A DNA stretch of 64,000 nt from assembly GCA_029239755.1 (NCBI GenBank), contig JARBUI010000003.1:62001-126000 (forward strand). Direction: 5' to 3'. Of this stretch, positions 35,227 through 45,023 are shown one piece after another; within the stretch, counting starts at the first letter, position 1; each line of letters opens with the position of its first letter. This DNA is from Clostridia bacterium (GTDB lineage Bacteria > Bacillota > Clostridia > Lachnospirales > Cellulosilyticaceae). Position numbers and translations under genes: made by a program. The notes below the pieces were generated by a model that worked only from the letters and a program-made list of their open reading frames with translations, ran no database searches and was not told the origin of the DNA.

Positions 35227-36540
35227 ATGACATCTAGAATAAATAAGCTTTTTATTACTAAACTCTTATTGATTCAAATTTTATGCGGCGCGTTAAGTCT
35301 TAGTTTAGGGATTTACTGGGGAATATCATTACATTTATCTCAATATGATAGTAAGCTCTATGATAATATAATCATTGCAGGAGTAAATGTTGGTAATCTT
35401 ACTCCCGAAGAAGCTATAACTACACTGGAAACAGAGTATCTAACTAACATTCTTGAAAGAGAAGTTACCTTGAAACTAGATAAAAAAGTATTTAAAGCTC
35501 CTATAAAAAGTTTTCTTGAAAGCACTAACCTCAGGGAAGCTATTTTTGCAGCTTATGACTACCCTAATCATCTTACTCTGTTGCAAAAGTGGCACTTCTT
35601 ACAAAACAATACTGAAAAGCCTTTTGATATTAACCTGCATTTTAAGGAAAAAAGAATTCGTTCATTTGCCGAAACTATAGTCTCTCACATTAATCAAGAT
35701 GCTAATGATGCCACTATTTCTGTTAATGCAGATAATACAATAGTCCTTACTCCTCATTCTGATGGTTACATAATTAATAAAAAAGCACTTATAGATCGTA
35801 TTAAGTTGTCTTTGGATACTTATTCAGAGGCCCCTATAGATATTCAAGACTTTTCTGTCAAAAAGTCTCCTGTTCGTACGACATCGTTACTACAAAGTAT
35901 TGATACATGCATCGCATCATTTAATACTGATTTTACACCTAATACTTCTCGGGCTAGAAATATTATATTAAGTACTGAAGCTATTAATGGCATGCTTTTA
36001 GCCCCTGGAGATACATTTAGTTTTAATACTGCTGTCGGAGAAACAACTGCCGAAAAAGGCTATGAGTATGCTCCTGTTATTGCTAACTCTAGAATATCTC
36101 AGGGCTTAGGCGGAGGTATCTGCCAAGTTTCAACAACCCTTTATAATGCTATTTTAAAAGCAGGACTCTATCCATTAAATAGACAACCCCATTCTCAGCC
36201 TATTAATTATGTCCCTCTAGGTCTGGATGCTACGGTCAGTTGGGATAGCATAGATTTTCAATTTCAAAACACTTTCGAATATCCTCTATATATTAAAGCT
36301 TATGTTCAAAAAGATAAAATATATATTGATATTTATTCTAATCATACACTAAAAAACAAGTCTTATAAACTTAAAACTGAGGTGCTTGCAAAAGGCTCTC
36401 CAGCTGCACAACGATTATCTGCAAATAGTAAAAATTCTGTTCAGCGTTACAGAAAAGGTTATACAGTAAAAGTCACTAGAGAAATTTATGAACAAAATAC
36501 TTTAACAGGAACAGAACTCATTTCTGTAGACACCTATTAG
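35227..36540 (+). CDS. VanW family protein with N-terminal membrane anchor and putative peptidoglycan-binding region
   Basis: 437 residues. An N-terminal span (about 11-31) leads into an exported region of about 200 residues (AGVNVGNLTPEEAITTLE near 52-69) of the YoaR/PG_binding_4 type, then a VanW domain from about 245 to 375 (LLAPGDTFSFNTAVGETT, GGGICQVSTTLYNAILKAGL, and HSQPINYVP), and a G5-like or beta-rich tail (YRKGYTVKVTREIYE). Such proteins are common on Clostridial cell surfaces; the VanW reaction is unknown. There is no van cluster here, so resistance is not implied. Confidence 0.93.
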   Translation: MTSRINKLFITKLLLIQILCGALSLSLGIYWGISLHLSQYDSKLYDNIIIAGVNVGNLTPEEAITTLETEYLTNILEREVTLKLDKKVFKAPIKSFLESTNLREAIFAAYDYPNHLTLLQKWHFLQNNTEKPFDINLHFKEKRIRSFAETIVSHINQDANDATISVNADNTIVLTPHSDGYIINKKALIDRIKLSLDTYSEAPIDIQDFSVKKSPVRTTSLLQSIDTCIASFNTDFTPNTSRARNIILSTEAINGMLLAPGDTFSFNTAVGETTAEKGYEYAPVIANSRISQGLGGGICQVSTTLYNAILKAGLYPLNRQPHSQPINYVPLGLDATVSWDSIDFQFQNTFEYPLYIKAYVQKDKIYIDIYSNHTLKNKSYKLKTEVLAKGSPAAQRLSANSKNSVQRYRKGYTVKVTREIYEQNTLTGTELISVDTY

Positions 36541-36557
36541 TATAACTCATTATTTAT

Positions 36558-36607
36558 AAAGGAAAGGCGTATCTATGTTATCACTGACATAGATACGCCT
36601 TTCCTTT
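36558..36607. terminator. Strong bidirectional terminator after vanW-like gene
   Basis: A perfect 21-base-pair stem (AAAGGAAAGGCGTATCTATGT and complement) around an eight-base loop. It separates the plus-strand VanW operon from the convergent gene ending at 36683. Confidence 0.93.
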
Positions 36608-36682
36608 ATCTCTTAATTTCTCTAATGACTTTATTTTAAAAAAATGTGACTCTCTATTACTTATTAGTTTATGTCCTATCTA

Positions 36683-37027
36683 TTAATGATGCAATCGAAT
36701 AAGCTCTATATAAAGATTCCCATCTTTCTTTTCGACAATGGCTTTATCAACCATAGCGCCTATTAGGGTAAGCTCGTCATCGCAATCCGTCTCACCGGTA
36801 AGCTGCCAGTAATATTCTTCTATTTCCCATTGTCTCACGATGCTAAGCTGCTGGCGGAGCTCATCAATATACTCATCATCAAAATGTGTTCTGTAGTCTA
36901 TCATCTTAATAGTTGTTTGATGTGGTTCCCTTTTTATTTTAAAATCAACTTCATCTGTATCTTGTTTTAAAAATAATGTGGTAAGTTCATCTACTATTCT
37001 AGAAATTTTTTTTGTCTCATGTTTCAT
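36683..37027 (-). CDS. Hypothetical acidic protein co-transcribed with DUF1576 gene
   Basis: 114 residues, strongly charged, without signal or membrane segments. It reads as alternating strands and helices (VDFKIKREPHQTTIKMIDYR, then a helix DDEYIDELRQQLSIVRQWEIEEYY). The start lies two bases after the DUF1576 stop, so the pair is one operon. I do not recognise the family; a cytoplasmic accessory of the membrane protein is a reasonable guess. Confidence 0.75.
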   Translation of the reverse strand: MKHETKKISRIVDELTTLFLKQDTDEVDFKIKREPHQTTIKMIDYRTHFDDEYIDELRQQLSIVRQWEIEEYYWQLTGETDCDDELTLIGAMVDKAIVEKKDGNLYIELIRLHH

Positions 37028-37029
37028 AA

Positions 37030-38313
37030 CTACATTTCTCCTTTTTTGAATGCATCAATAATAGGTATCAAAAAGCCCGCTACTAATCCTCCTGCAAAGC
37101 CATTATTATAAAGATTAATTCCACCATGTATATAACCAATTTGCGTTACTAAAGCTAAATGAAGCATTCCGGCAAGTACGCCAACTCCTATCCCATAGGT
37201 TCCTGCTATAGGGGCAATAGTTGTTGAGAAAAGTACCGATATAATGAGTCCTGTAGATGATAAATCATAATGCATAAGCATCCCCGCCAGTACGACTCCA
37301 AAAACAATAGGAAAACAATTCTTTGGGTGTTTGCCAAATGCTGAGAAACCTACTACAGTGAAGATACCTGCAAGGACAGGTCCATTCACGGTTCCATTAA
37401 CTGCCGTAATATAGACCAAAGATAAAAGTCCCATAAATCCCATATTAAAAAAAGTTACGCCATATCCTAACTGTGCTGTGAAATCTGTAACAGTTCGTCC
37501 TTTGTACTTTAAGATCTTTTTGTAATCTTTAAACACATCTTTATTAATAAAAAAACCTACAAGCATTAAATAGACAAACATTACTGCGAGTAATCCTACT
37601 ATAGATATGTCTTTATTCAAATATAAAATATCGACTGACTTAATATCTATTTTAAAGCTTCGCAAAATACTTGTAAAAACAGTCCCTACAATACCCGATG
37701 TAAACCCTATATTATATAAATTAAACCCATCATGAAACCTCAGCATATGTGATGAAAGGGGTACAATGATAAATCCAATTAATACTCCCACCAAGATACC
37801 TATTAAAAGTCCATAGGGTTTTGGAAAAATAGTCGTGAAACTTATTTCACTTACTATAGGTGCCATTGAAGTACTGAACATAATGATTAAGATAATCTCT
37901 TTCATTGAGACTTTCTGATAGTAGCAGTATAGATAGCCGCCTATATAGATAGGTAAGATGTTAAAAATATTTTTTCCAAAGAACGAAAAGCCTAATACAG
38001 TCATAAAGGCTGCTATTAAAAGACCATTAATTCTCATCTTATAGTACTTAAGTAAAAATAAGTTTAAAAATCCGATAAGAGCTGAATTTACAAAAGATGC
38101 AGCAATCCCACCTACCTCTAAAAAGTCGGTTATTAAGATAGTCGGTGAAGATATAATCTTCCATAAACCTTTTAAAAGCGAAATAGGCTCACCATCTTGT
38201 CCCTTGATCATTAAAAGTGCAAAAATCAAAAAAGTGATAGGGAATACCGATAGAATAAATAAAATGCGCTCTTTTTTTACTTCTTTTTCTTGTATATTAT
38301 GTGTTATTATCAA
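37030..38313 (-). CDS. DUF1576 polytopic membrane protein
   Basis: 427 residues with about twelve membrane spans arranged as two similar halves: the phrase FLEVGGIAASFVNSALIGFLNLFLL and FSFFGKNIFNILPIYIGGYLY in the first half echo NGPVLAGIFTVVGFSAFGKHPKNCFPIVFGVVL in the second. This internal duplication fits a transporter. DUF1576 has no assigned substrate. The start appears to be TTG at 38313 with AGAGGTG five bases upstream. It is divergent from the ABC exporter pair and followed by the small acidic protein. Confidence 0.88.
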   Translation of the reverse strand: MIITHNIQEKEVKKERILFILSVFPITFLIFALLMIKGQDGEPISLLKGLWKIISSPTILITDFLEVGGIAASFVNSALIGFLNLFLLKYYKMRINGLLIAAFMTVLGFSFFGKNIFNILPIYIGGYLYCYYQKVSMKEIILIIMFSTSMAPIVSEISFTTIFPKPYGLLIGILVGVLIGFIIVPLSSHMLRFHDGFNLYNIGFTSGIVGTVFTSILRSFKIDIKSVDILYLNKDISIVGLLAVMFVYLMLVGFFINKDVFKDYKKILKYKGRTVTDFTAQLGYGVTFFNMGFMGLLSLVYITAVNGTVNGPVLAGIFTVVGFSAFGKHPKNCFPIVFGVVLAGMLMHYDLSSTGLIISVLFSTTIAPIAGTYGIGVGVLAGMLHLALVTQIGYIHGGINLYNNGFAGGLVAGFLIPIIDAFKKGEM

Positions 38314-38537
38314 TGATTCACCTCTTAAAACAGTTTTTTAAATAAAGTTACAATGTAGTATAGTATACAATAGGAGTATTTGTAAACATCATATCATTCA
38401 TTTTTTCCTGTCTATATATGCCAAATTACTTTTCAGCTAAATATTATACAACAAAAAACTATCTAAAAATTTACAAGTGTTTTAAAAAAATGTATTATAA
38501 TCTTATACTTAATAATAACTTCAAGGCGGAAAATCTA

Positions 38538-40289
38538 ATGAAAGAATTACTAAAATTTTTAGCACCTTATAAAAAAGAATGTATCCTAGGTCCCTTTTTT
38601 AAATTACTCGAAGCTATACTAGAGCTGCTGCTGCCTACTGTCATGGTATTAGTTATTAATAGTGGTGTCCTTCAAAAGAATACCTCCTATGTCCTTAAAA
38701 TGGGCGTTATGATGATTTTAATGAGTCTGTTGGGCTTTGGCTGTTCATTGATATGTCAGTATAGTGCAGCAAAAGCTTCACAGGGGTATGGCACAGATTT
38801 ACGCAATGCTCTTTTTAAACATATTTCTTCATTTTCTTATGCTGAACTAGATTATTTTGGTGCTTCTACCTTGACCACTAGGCTGACAAACGACATTAAT
38901 CAGCTCCAGCTTGCTGTTGCAATGCTCATCCGTCTAGTTGTACGGGCTCCTTTTATTTGTATTGGGGCAATCATTATGGCTATGTTTCTTAACTTCAGAC
39001 TTTCACTGATCTTAATAGCTGCTTCGCCTCTATTTATAGTTGTTTTATATTTTATTATCAGCAAGTCATCTAGGCTTTATAAATCTTGTCAGCAAAAGTT
39101 AGATGACCTAAGCACTATTATTAGAGAAAATCTTACTGGTGTACGTGTGATTCGTGCATTTGCAAAGCATCATCATGAAGCTGATAGATTTAATTATGCA
39201 AATGATGATTTGACAGCCGTTTATAACCTGGTAGCCAAGTTTTCTGCTCTTTTGTCTCCTGCTACTTCACTTATAATGAATATGGCTATTGTCGTCATAC
39301 TATGGGCAGGAGGCATTCAAATTAATGCAGGAAACTTTACACAGGGAGAAATGATTGCCTATATTAATTATATAACTCAGGTTTTACTTGCACTTATTGT
39401 TGTCTCTAACTTAATTATTATTTTTACTAAAGCAAGTGCATCTGCCCAAAGAGTATCTGAAGTTTTATGTATGCGTCCAAGTATTACAAGTTTACAGCGA
39501 GATTCTGATGATTTATGTATGTCTTTGGATGTCCCTCTTATAGAGTTTAGAAATGTCTCGTTTTCTTATTATAATACGGCTGATAAAGCTGTTGAAGATA
39601 TCAGTTTTAGTATTTATGCCGGACAAACTATTGGCGTTATTGGTGCTACTGGTTCAGGCAAAACAACTCTCGTTAATCTAATAGGCCGCTTTTACGAAGT
39701 AACAAGCGGTTCAATAAAAGTCAATAACTACGATATAAAAAGTTACGCTCTTACCACACTTAGAAAAATAATAGGTTATGTGCCCCAAAAAAGTGATTTA
39801 ATAAAGGGTACAATATCTGAAAATCTTAAATTAGGCAATGAAAAATCAACTTCTGAAGCTATACAGCAGGCTTGTGTAATTGCTCAGGCTGATTCTTTCA
39901 TTCGCCAGCTTCCCGAAGGCTATAGTTCGCAAGTTGAACGTGGAGGACAAAATTTTTCCGGAGGGCAGAGGCAACGTCTTGCTATTGCCCGTGCACTCGT
40001 ATCTGAGCCACACCTATTGATCCTAGATGATAGTGCCAGTGCGTTAGACTTCGCTACTGAATCGCAGCTTAGAAAAGCTCTTAAAGAAGGCTTAGAATCA
40101 ATGACTATTATCACCATCTCCCAAAGAGCCAGTTCAATTCATCATTGCGACCAGATTCTCGTAATGGATGACGGCAGAATTGTAGGACAAGGTACACATG
40201 ATGAACTTCTGGTAAACTGCCCTGTCTATTATGAAATCTGCCTCTCTCAAATGTCCCGCGATGAGGCTCATCAAGGAGGTTTACTATGA
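38538..40289 (+). CDS. ABC exporter subunit with degenerate ATP site (heterodimer, first half)
   Basis: 583 residues from the ATG at 38538; the frame extends 40 codons upstream but that part is low-complexity and lacks a ribosome binding site, while MKELLKFLAPYKKE is the usual opening. Six-span exporter domain, then the nucleotide domain with Walker A GATGSGKTTL, signature SGGQRQRLAIARAL and Walker B LLILDDSASALD. The residue after the Walker B Asp is Asp, not the catalytic Glu, as in the degenerate half of BmrCD/LmrCD-type exporters. The stop overlaps the partner start (ATGA). Confidence 0.93.
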   Translation: MKELLKFLAPYKKECILGPFFKLLEAILELLLPTVMVLVINSGVLQKNTSYVLKMGVMMILMSLLGFGCSLICQYSAAKASQGYGTDLRNALFKHISSFSYAELDYFGASTLTTRLTNDINQLQLAVAMLIRLVVRAPFICIGAIIMAMFLNFRLSLILIAASPLFIVVLYFIISKSSRLYKSCQQKLDDLSTIIRENLTGVRVIRAFAKHHHEADRFNYANDDLTAVYNLVAKFSALLSPATSLIMNMAIVVILWAGGIQINAGNFTQGEMIAYINYITQVLLALIVVSNLIIIFTKASASAQRVSEVLCMRPSITSLQRDSDDLCMSLDVPLIEFRNVSFSYYNTADKAVEDISFSIYAGQTIGVIGATGSGKTTLVNLIGRFYEVTSGSIKVNNYDIKSYALTTLRKIIGYVPQKSDLIKGTISENLKLGNEKSTSEAIQQACVIAQADSFIRQLPEGYSSQVERGGQNFSGGQRQRLAIARALVSEPHLLILDDSASALDFATESQLRKALKEGLESMTIITISQRASSIHHCDQILVMDDGRIVGQGTHDELLVNCPVYYEICLSQMSRDEAHQGGLL

Positions 40290-42022
40290 ACCAAAAAGAT
40301 ACTCTTAAAAGAGTTTTAGATCTTGTTACTAAGTCAAAAGTACTATTATTTACATCCATATGTTTTACACTTCTCACAGTCCTTGCTAACCTCTTTGGCC
40401 CTCTTCTTATAGGTAAAGCCATTGATAATATGCTAGGGTTTAACAGCGTAAACTTTAAAATGATCCTGAGGATTCTTATGATTGTAAGTTTAATCTATAT
40501 CCTTCATGCCATATCACTGTGGATTGTAACCGTGTGTACTAACAAAATTGCTTATCATACAACCAATTTACTTAGAAAGCGTCTTTTTGATAAACTGAAT
40601 ACTCTTCCGCTTAAATTTTATGACAGTACTCTTCACGGTGATACCATGAGCCGTTTTATAAATGATGCGGACATCGTTTCTGATGGGCTTCTGCAAAGCA
40701 TCTCCGTTCTTTTAACGGGTATTGCAACGATTATTGGTGCCGCTATACTTATGTTTCGTATGCATGTGTTCATGGCTCTTATTGTCATACTCTCAGCTCC
40801 TCTATCTTACTATGCAGCAAGGTTTGTCAGCATAAAATCTAAGATAAGTTTCAAAGCTCAAGCTGCTCTTTTAGGAAAGCTGAATGGCTATGCAGAAGAA
40901 ATGATTTCCAGCCAAAAGGTTATTAAAGCTTTTTGTTATGAAGATAAAAGCATGCAATGTTTTAAAACTCTGAATAGTGAGCTTTATGAGGCAGGGGTAA
41001 AAGCACAATTTTATTCTTCCCTCCCAAATCCCTCTACTCGGGTTGTTAATAATATAGCCTATGGTGTTGTTGGGGTAGTTGGTTCGCTTCTTGCAATTGA
41101 CGGCAGCCTATCTATTGGAAATATCTCTAGCTTTTTACTCTATGCAAATCTATTTTCTAAACCATTTAATGAGATTACAGGTGTTATTCCAGGATTGCAG
41201 TCTGCACTTGCATCAGCAGCTCGTATTTTTTCTCTGCTTGATGAAAAATGTGAAACACCAGCTCAAGATCTCAGTGTCATTTCTAATCCTATAGGAGAGA
41301 TAGACTTTAAGAATGTAAGCTTTTCTTATGATCCTCATAAAACTCTTATTAATAGTCTTAACCTTCATGTTAAAGCAGGGAGCAAAGTAGCCATCGTTGG
41401 TTCTACAGGAGCTGGAAAAACAACTCTTATTAATTTACTCTTGCGTTTTTATGATGTAACTTCAGGAGATATTATGGTAGACGGCATGAGTATTTATAAG
41501 TTATCCCGCGAAAATCTACGCAAAAACTTTGGCATGGTACTTCAAGATACTTGGCTTTTCAAAGGAACTATTAAAGAAAATATCACTTATGGAAATCCAG
41601 ATGCTAAAGATGCACAAATTATTGAAGCAGCTAAGTCCTGTGGTGCTCACAGCTTTATCAAGCGTCTGCCTAAGGGATATGATACCACCCTATCTGATCT
41701 TGGTGATAGTTTGTCAGCAGGTCAAAAGCAGCTGCTAACCATTGCTAGGGTTATGCTTACTAAACCCAGTATACTTATCCTTGATGAAGCTACCAGTAAT
41801 ATTGATACGATTACAGAACTGCACATTCAAAAAGCATTCACTAAGATGATGCAAGGTAAAACCAGCTTTATCATCGCGCATCGCCTGTCTACGATAAAAG
41901 ATGCAGATCTTATCCTTGTAATGGACAAAGGTAATGTTGTGGAAAGTGGTACACACCTCCAATTATTAGATGCAAAAGGCACTTATGCACGACTTTATGA
42001 CAGTCAATTTGCTTCTCATTGA
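40286..42022 (+). CDS. ABC exporter subunit with canonical ATP site (heterodimer, second half)
   Basis: 578 residues: exporter membrane domain, then Walker A GSTGAGKTTLINLLL, signature SAGQKQLLTIARVM (a slightly altered LSGGQ, here LSAGQ) and Walker B ILILDEATSNIDT with the catalytic Glu, and H-loop IAHRLST. It completes the catalytic pair with the degenerate partner. GGAGG precedes the coupled ATG. The family includes multidrug exporters; the substrate is unknown. Followed by a bidirectional terminator. Confidence 0.95.
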   Translation: MNQKDTLKRVLDLVTKSKVLLFTSICFTLLTVLANLFGPLLIGKAIDNMLGFNSVNFKMILRILMIVSLIYILHAISLWIVTVCTNKIAYHTTNLLRKRLFDKLNTLPLKFYDSTLHGDTMSRFINDADIVSDGLLQSISVLLTGIATIIGAAILMFRMHVFMALIVILSAPLSYYAARFVSIKSKISFKAQAALLGKLNGYAEEMISSQKVIKAFCYEDKSMQCFKTLNSELYEAGVKAQFYSSLPNPSTRVVNNIAYGVVGVVGSLLAIDGSLSIGNISSFLLYANLFSKPFNEITGVIPGLQSALASAARIFSLLDEKCETPAQDLSVISNPIGEIDFKNVSFSYDPHKTLINSLNLHVKAGSKVAIVGSTGAGKTTLINLLLRFYDVTSGDIMVDGMSIYKLSRENLRKNFGMVLQDTWLFKGTIKENITYGNPDAKDAQIIEAAKSCGAHSFIKRLPKGYDTTLSDLGDSLSAGQKQLLTIARVMLTKPSILILDEATSNIDTITELHIQKAFTKMMQGKTSFIIAHRLSTIKDADLILVMDKGNVVESGTHLQLLDAKGTYARLYDSQFASH

Positions 42023-42050
42023 TGTTAAGCACTAGGGTCTTAATAAAATT

Positions 42051-42085
42051 AAAAACGGTTAGGAGGTAATACCCTAACCGTTTTA
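42051..42085. terminator. Bidirectional terminator after ABC exporter genes
   Basis: Stem AAAACGGTTAGG against CCTAACCGTTTT with an eight-base loop and T-rich flanks on both strands. It separates the exporter genes from the convergent glycerophosphodiesterase gene. Confidence 0.9.
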
Positions 42086-42095
42086 TTTACTATTA

Positions 42096-43085
42096 TTAGT
42101 CTTTCTTTCCATCAAATAAAGGTCCTATCTTATCAATACGATTAGTCCAGATACCCCCAGTAAAATGAGAAGGCAGATTGTTTAGATCCTCAATTTTATC
42201 AAATCCCTCTGAAAACTTCCCATCCCCTTGTACAATAATAGCTTGCGTATTTACTCTTTCCATTCTTTCCAAGAACTTATAAGGCCAGCCCCACAAATAA
42301 GGAGCATACTTTAATGGAATATGCAGCTCTGTATTCCTGCATGCAGCCGGAACATATCCCGTCCATCCTAAAAGTTCATAGGTGACTAAAGCTTTCATAA
42401 GGGTAGCCTTTGACATCACCCTTATATTTGGCAATTGCTTTTGCAGTACTGAAATTGGCTCATCTCCCCCATAAACCGCTAGTGATTTAAGTCTTTCATT
42501 CGTAAACCCTTTAAGGTATGCTGCAAGCCTCTCGCCATCTTTGGCCTTATTACTTTTAATATGTATGAGAAATGATTGGTCTTCAAAATGAGTTAATACT
42601 TCATCTAGCGTTGGCATAAGCCTAGTGCCTTTGCCTCTAAACGGAAAACTTTTTCCACCGTCAGCTGTATACTGATATCCAATATCTAATACCTTTAATT
42701 CTTTCATTGTATAGTCACTTACATTCCCTTTACCATTTGTCCTATATTCTAGCAGCCAATCATGAAAAACTGCAAATTGTCCATCTTTTGTTAGTTGTAC
42801 ATCTAGCTCTACAATATCTGCACCATATTTAAATGCTGCTTCCATAGAGGGTATTGTGTTCTCCAGATAGGGATGTTCAGGTACATTCATTCTTTGTGCA
42901 GTATTGGTTTCATTTGTTATTCCCTCCATACTGAAAGTTTGAGCTAGTCCCCTATGCGCTAATAAAATGGGCTTTTCATCGTTTTTTTCAGTAAATAGAG
43001 AACTATTATTGAGGTACATAAATACTATAAGCAGCGTACAAAAACAAAGTCCTTTATGCTTTAGAATATTTCTTAATGTTTTCAC
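42096..43085 (-). CDS. Glycerophosphodiester phosphodiesterase family protein, membrane-anchored
   Basis: 329 residues. An N-terminal hydrophobic segment (about 13-25) anchors or exports it. The GDPD barrel starts ILLAHRGLA (catalytic His), continues PYLENTIPSMEAAFKYGADIVELDVQLTKDGQFAVFHD (second His and metal-binding Glu/Asp), and contains LPTLDEVLTHF. The family cleaves glycerophosphodiesters or lysophospholipids, outside the cell here. An insertion of about 25 residues lies between HRG and ENT. The C-terminal half (about 230-329) diverges from the standard type. The start is GTG with AGGAG upstream. Confidence 0.88.
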   Translation of the reverse strand: MKTLRNILKHKGLCFCTLLIVFMYLNNSSLFTEKNDEKPILLAHRGLAQTFSMEGITNETNTAQRMNVPEHPYLENTIPSMEAAFKYGADIVELDVQLTKDGQFAVFHDWLLEYRTNGKGNVSDYTMKELKVLDIGYQYTADGGKSFPFRGKGTRLMPTLDEVLTHFEDQSFLIHIKSNKAKDGERLAAYLKGFTNERLKSLAVYGGDEPISVLQKQLPNIRVMSKATLMKALVTYELLGWTGYVPAACRNTELHIPLKYAPYLWGWPYKFLERMERVNTQAIIVQGDGKFSEGFDKIEDLNNLPSHFTGGIWTNRIDKIGPLFDGKKD

Positions 43086-43121
43086 CCTGTATTCTCCTCA
43101 TCTTTAGTTTAATATAAGCAT

Positions 43122-43775
43122 TTATAACAAAATCTCTTTGATTTGCCTTATGCCTTCTACAAATTGCTCTTTACCTCCTTGAGCTGGATGCCTTACTTTG
43201 CAGGCACTGATATTAAGCTTACGGAGCGATTGTTCTGCTTTATTTCCTACAGCAACAACCTGATTAATGTGAAACATGTCTATCATCTCCATAAGAGCTT
43301 TTTCTCCGATAATAAGTTCTGCTTTTGTAGGCGTTCTATTCGTTTCTGCTTTTCCATCTTTATGTGGATGAAAGGGAAAAGCATTCCATGCAAGTGCCAG
43401 AACATCATACTTTAAAAGAGTTTCCCAGATGATTGTGGCAGTTGCTTCTTTAAGTAGTTTCTCTTTGCCAGATGCCTGCATAAAACCGGCTTCTTTTCCA
43501 AACAAACAGAGTCCCTTCATATTATTCATAAGCAGATGCTCACTTGTAAAGGGAACTCCTGTCAAACGACAGCCTCTATAGCCTGGTGCTTCGCCGACAA
43601 GCATAACCTGTGGCTTTAACTTTTGCATCATTTTAAGATAAACTAGAAGATTATTTCTTCTAATTGCATTCTCTTTAGATTCAGCTCTATCTTTATAATT
43701 ATATTGATTATATACATTAGGCGTAACTTCTGTTATTGCTAATTTTTCTACAAAATTTTCAAGTCTATTTGTCAT
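43122..43775 (-). CDS. Uracil-DNA glycosylase superfamily protein
   Basis: About 217 residues, start chosen at 43775 because AGAGG is nine bases upstream; an ATG three codons earlier abuts it. The key motif is VMLVGEAPGYRGCRLTGVPFTS near residues 55-76, the GEAPG..G...TG.PFT active-site pattern of the family 4/5-like UDGs, and VVAVGNKAEQSLRKL with KVRHPAQGG near the C-terminus. It lacks the four Cys of the Fe-S containing family 4, so iron-sulfur binding is doubtful. It removes uracil or related damaged bases from DNA, by family inference. Confidence 0.85.
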   Translation of the reverse strand: MTNRLENFVEKLAITEVTPNVYNQYNYKDRAESKENAIRRNNLLVYLKMMQKLKPQVMLVGEAPGYRGCRLTGVPFTSEHLLMNNMKGLCLFGKEAGFMQASGKEKLLKEATATIIWETLLKYDVLALAWNAFPFHPHKDGKAETNRTPTKAELIIGEKALMEMIDMFHINQVVAVGNKAEQSLRKLNISACKVRHPAQGGKEQFVEGIRQIKEILL

Positions 43776-43851
43776 TGTGTCCATCCTCTGTTTGCGTGTA
43801 TATAAGAATTAGGCAACTTTAAATCATATTCTATTATAGCATACTTACTCT

Positions 43852-44934
43852 TTAATACAATTTCTTAACTTTCTTAAAGATCCTACTTAAAAACTTTGTT
43901 GAATAAGATAAGTTCTTTGTAGGGCAAGCATCTACACAGTGTCCACAACCCACACAACGAAGGTCTGTAACTGCTTTGCCATTTTGCGCATTATCTTTAA
44001 TATCTATAGCCATAGTACAAGCTAGATTACACTTATTACACTTAATACATTTTGTATTATTTGTTATAATCTTTTGCCCGGCTGCTTTTCCAATCCAGCC
44101 TAACACAGTCCCCAGTGGGCAATAATAACAATAACCTCTGCCAATAAATGCTACCCAGAAAAACATCGCCATCAATAGTTCTGTACTAAGATATTTATAG
44201 TTTTCCAATTTACTTATTACCTGAATGCCCTCTGTTATCGGTATCCCTACTAAAACGAGTATCCAATAAAAGACGAAAAAAAGTGCCATAATAAGAAATA
44301 CCCATCTTAAACAAGAAAAGATCTTAAGTGTATTTGGCTTTATTTTTTTACTTTTTCCTACTAATGGGAATGCTGGCTCAAATACTTCTGATGCAAAACC
44401 GTTAAAAAGACATAGGGTAGAACACTGCCATCTCCTGCCAACGAGAAGTGTACCTATAATAATAATAACACTGATACACACATATACGGTCAAGGCTGAT
44501 GCTACCCCTGCAAGACCCCATATTGGTATGCGACTGAGATAAAATGACGAATCTAAATGTAATAATTGCAGTGGCGTTGTCGTCCAAGGTAGTGGCATAG
44601 TAAAGAAATATACTTCGCTGTTATTTAAAAATATAGGCATTATTATATGTATAATGAGTGCTGATACTATAAATCCAATCAAGTTTCTTTTTCTCATGGT
44701 TTTTATATTAAGAGTGCTTGTTATCCGCAAGGTAAGAAAGCTGCCTATAAGGATAAAAAAAGTTTTAACCCAGTTTTCATAGAAATGCCAAGCCCATGTA
44801 ATAAAAACTTTCACTGAAGCCGTTGCCTGGTTAGCATAACCGTAATTTAAACCTGCTATGACTAAGCATAAGATAATATATATCCATAAAATTGCTTTAA
44901 GGATCTTTAATTCTATCGATTTATTGATATTCAT
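43852..44934 (-). CDS. NapH-like membrane protein with 4Fe-4S ferredoxin domain
   Basis: 360 residues from the ATG at 44934, which follows AGAGGAGAAGTT; the longer frame to 45102 runs through a long hairpin and lacks a start site. Five to six membrane spans include the quinol-oxidase-like GRGYCYYCPLGTVLGW motif, followed by two 4Fe-4S motifs (CIKCNKCNLAC and CVGCGHCVDACP) on the cytoplasmic side. NapH/NosR/RnfB-like proteins pass electrons through the membrane. No nitrate, nitrous-oxide or other partner operon is adjacent, so the electron acceptor is unknown. Confidence 0.85.
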   Translation of the reverse strand: MNINKSIELKILKAILWIYIILCLVIAGLNYGYANQATASVKVFITWAWHFYENWVKTFFILIGSFLTLRITSTLNIKTMRKRNLIGFIVSALIIHIIMPIFLNNSEVYFFTMPLPWTTTPLQLLHLDSSFYLSRIPIWGLAGVASALTVYVCISVIIIIGTLLVGRRWQCSTLCLFNGFASEVFEPAFPLVGKSKKIKPNTLKIFSCLRWVFLIMALFFVFYWILVLVGIPITEGIQVISKLENYKYLSTELLMAMFFWVAFIGRGYCYYCPLGTVLGWIGKAAGQKIITNNTKCIKCNKCNLACTMAIDIKDNAQNGKAVTDLRCVGCGHCVDACPTKNLSYSTKFLSRIFKKVKKLY

Positions 44935-45023
44935 AACTTCTCCTCTCTTTGATCTGAAATATAAAATACTACTAATAATAGCACTTTGTAAGTATATTTT
45001 ATGATCTTTAATGATCTTCCAGA

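Noticed and set aside
40111-40422. Minus-strand open frame across the junction of the two ABC exporter genes
   Set aside because: It is a shadow of two well-supported genes, has no ribosome site and codes for no recognisable family.
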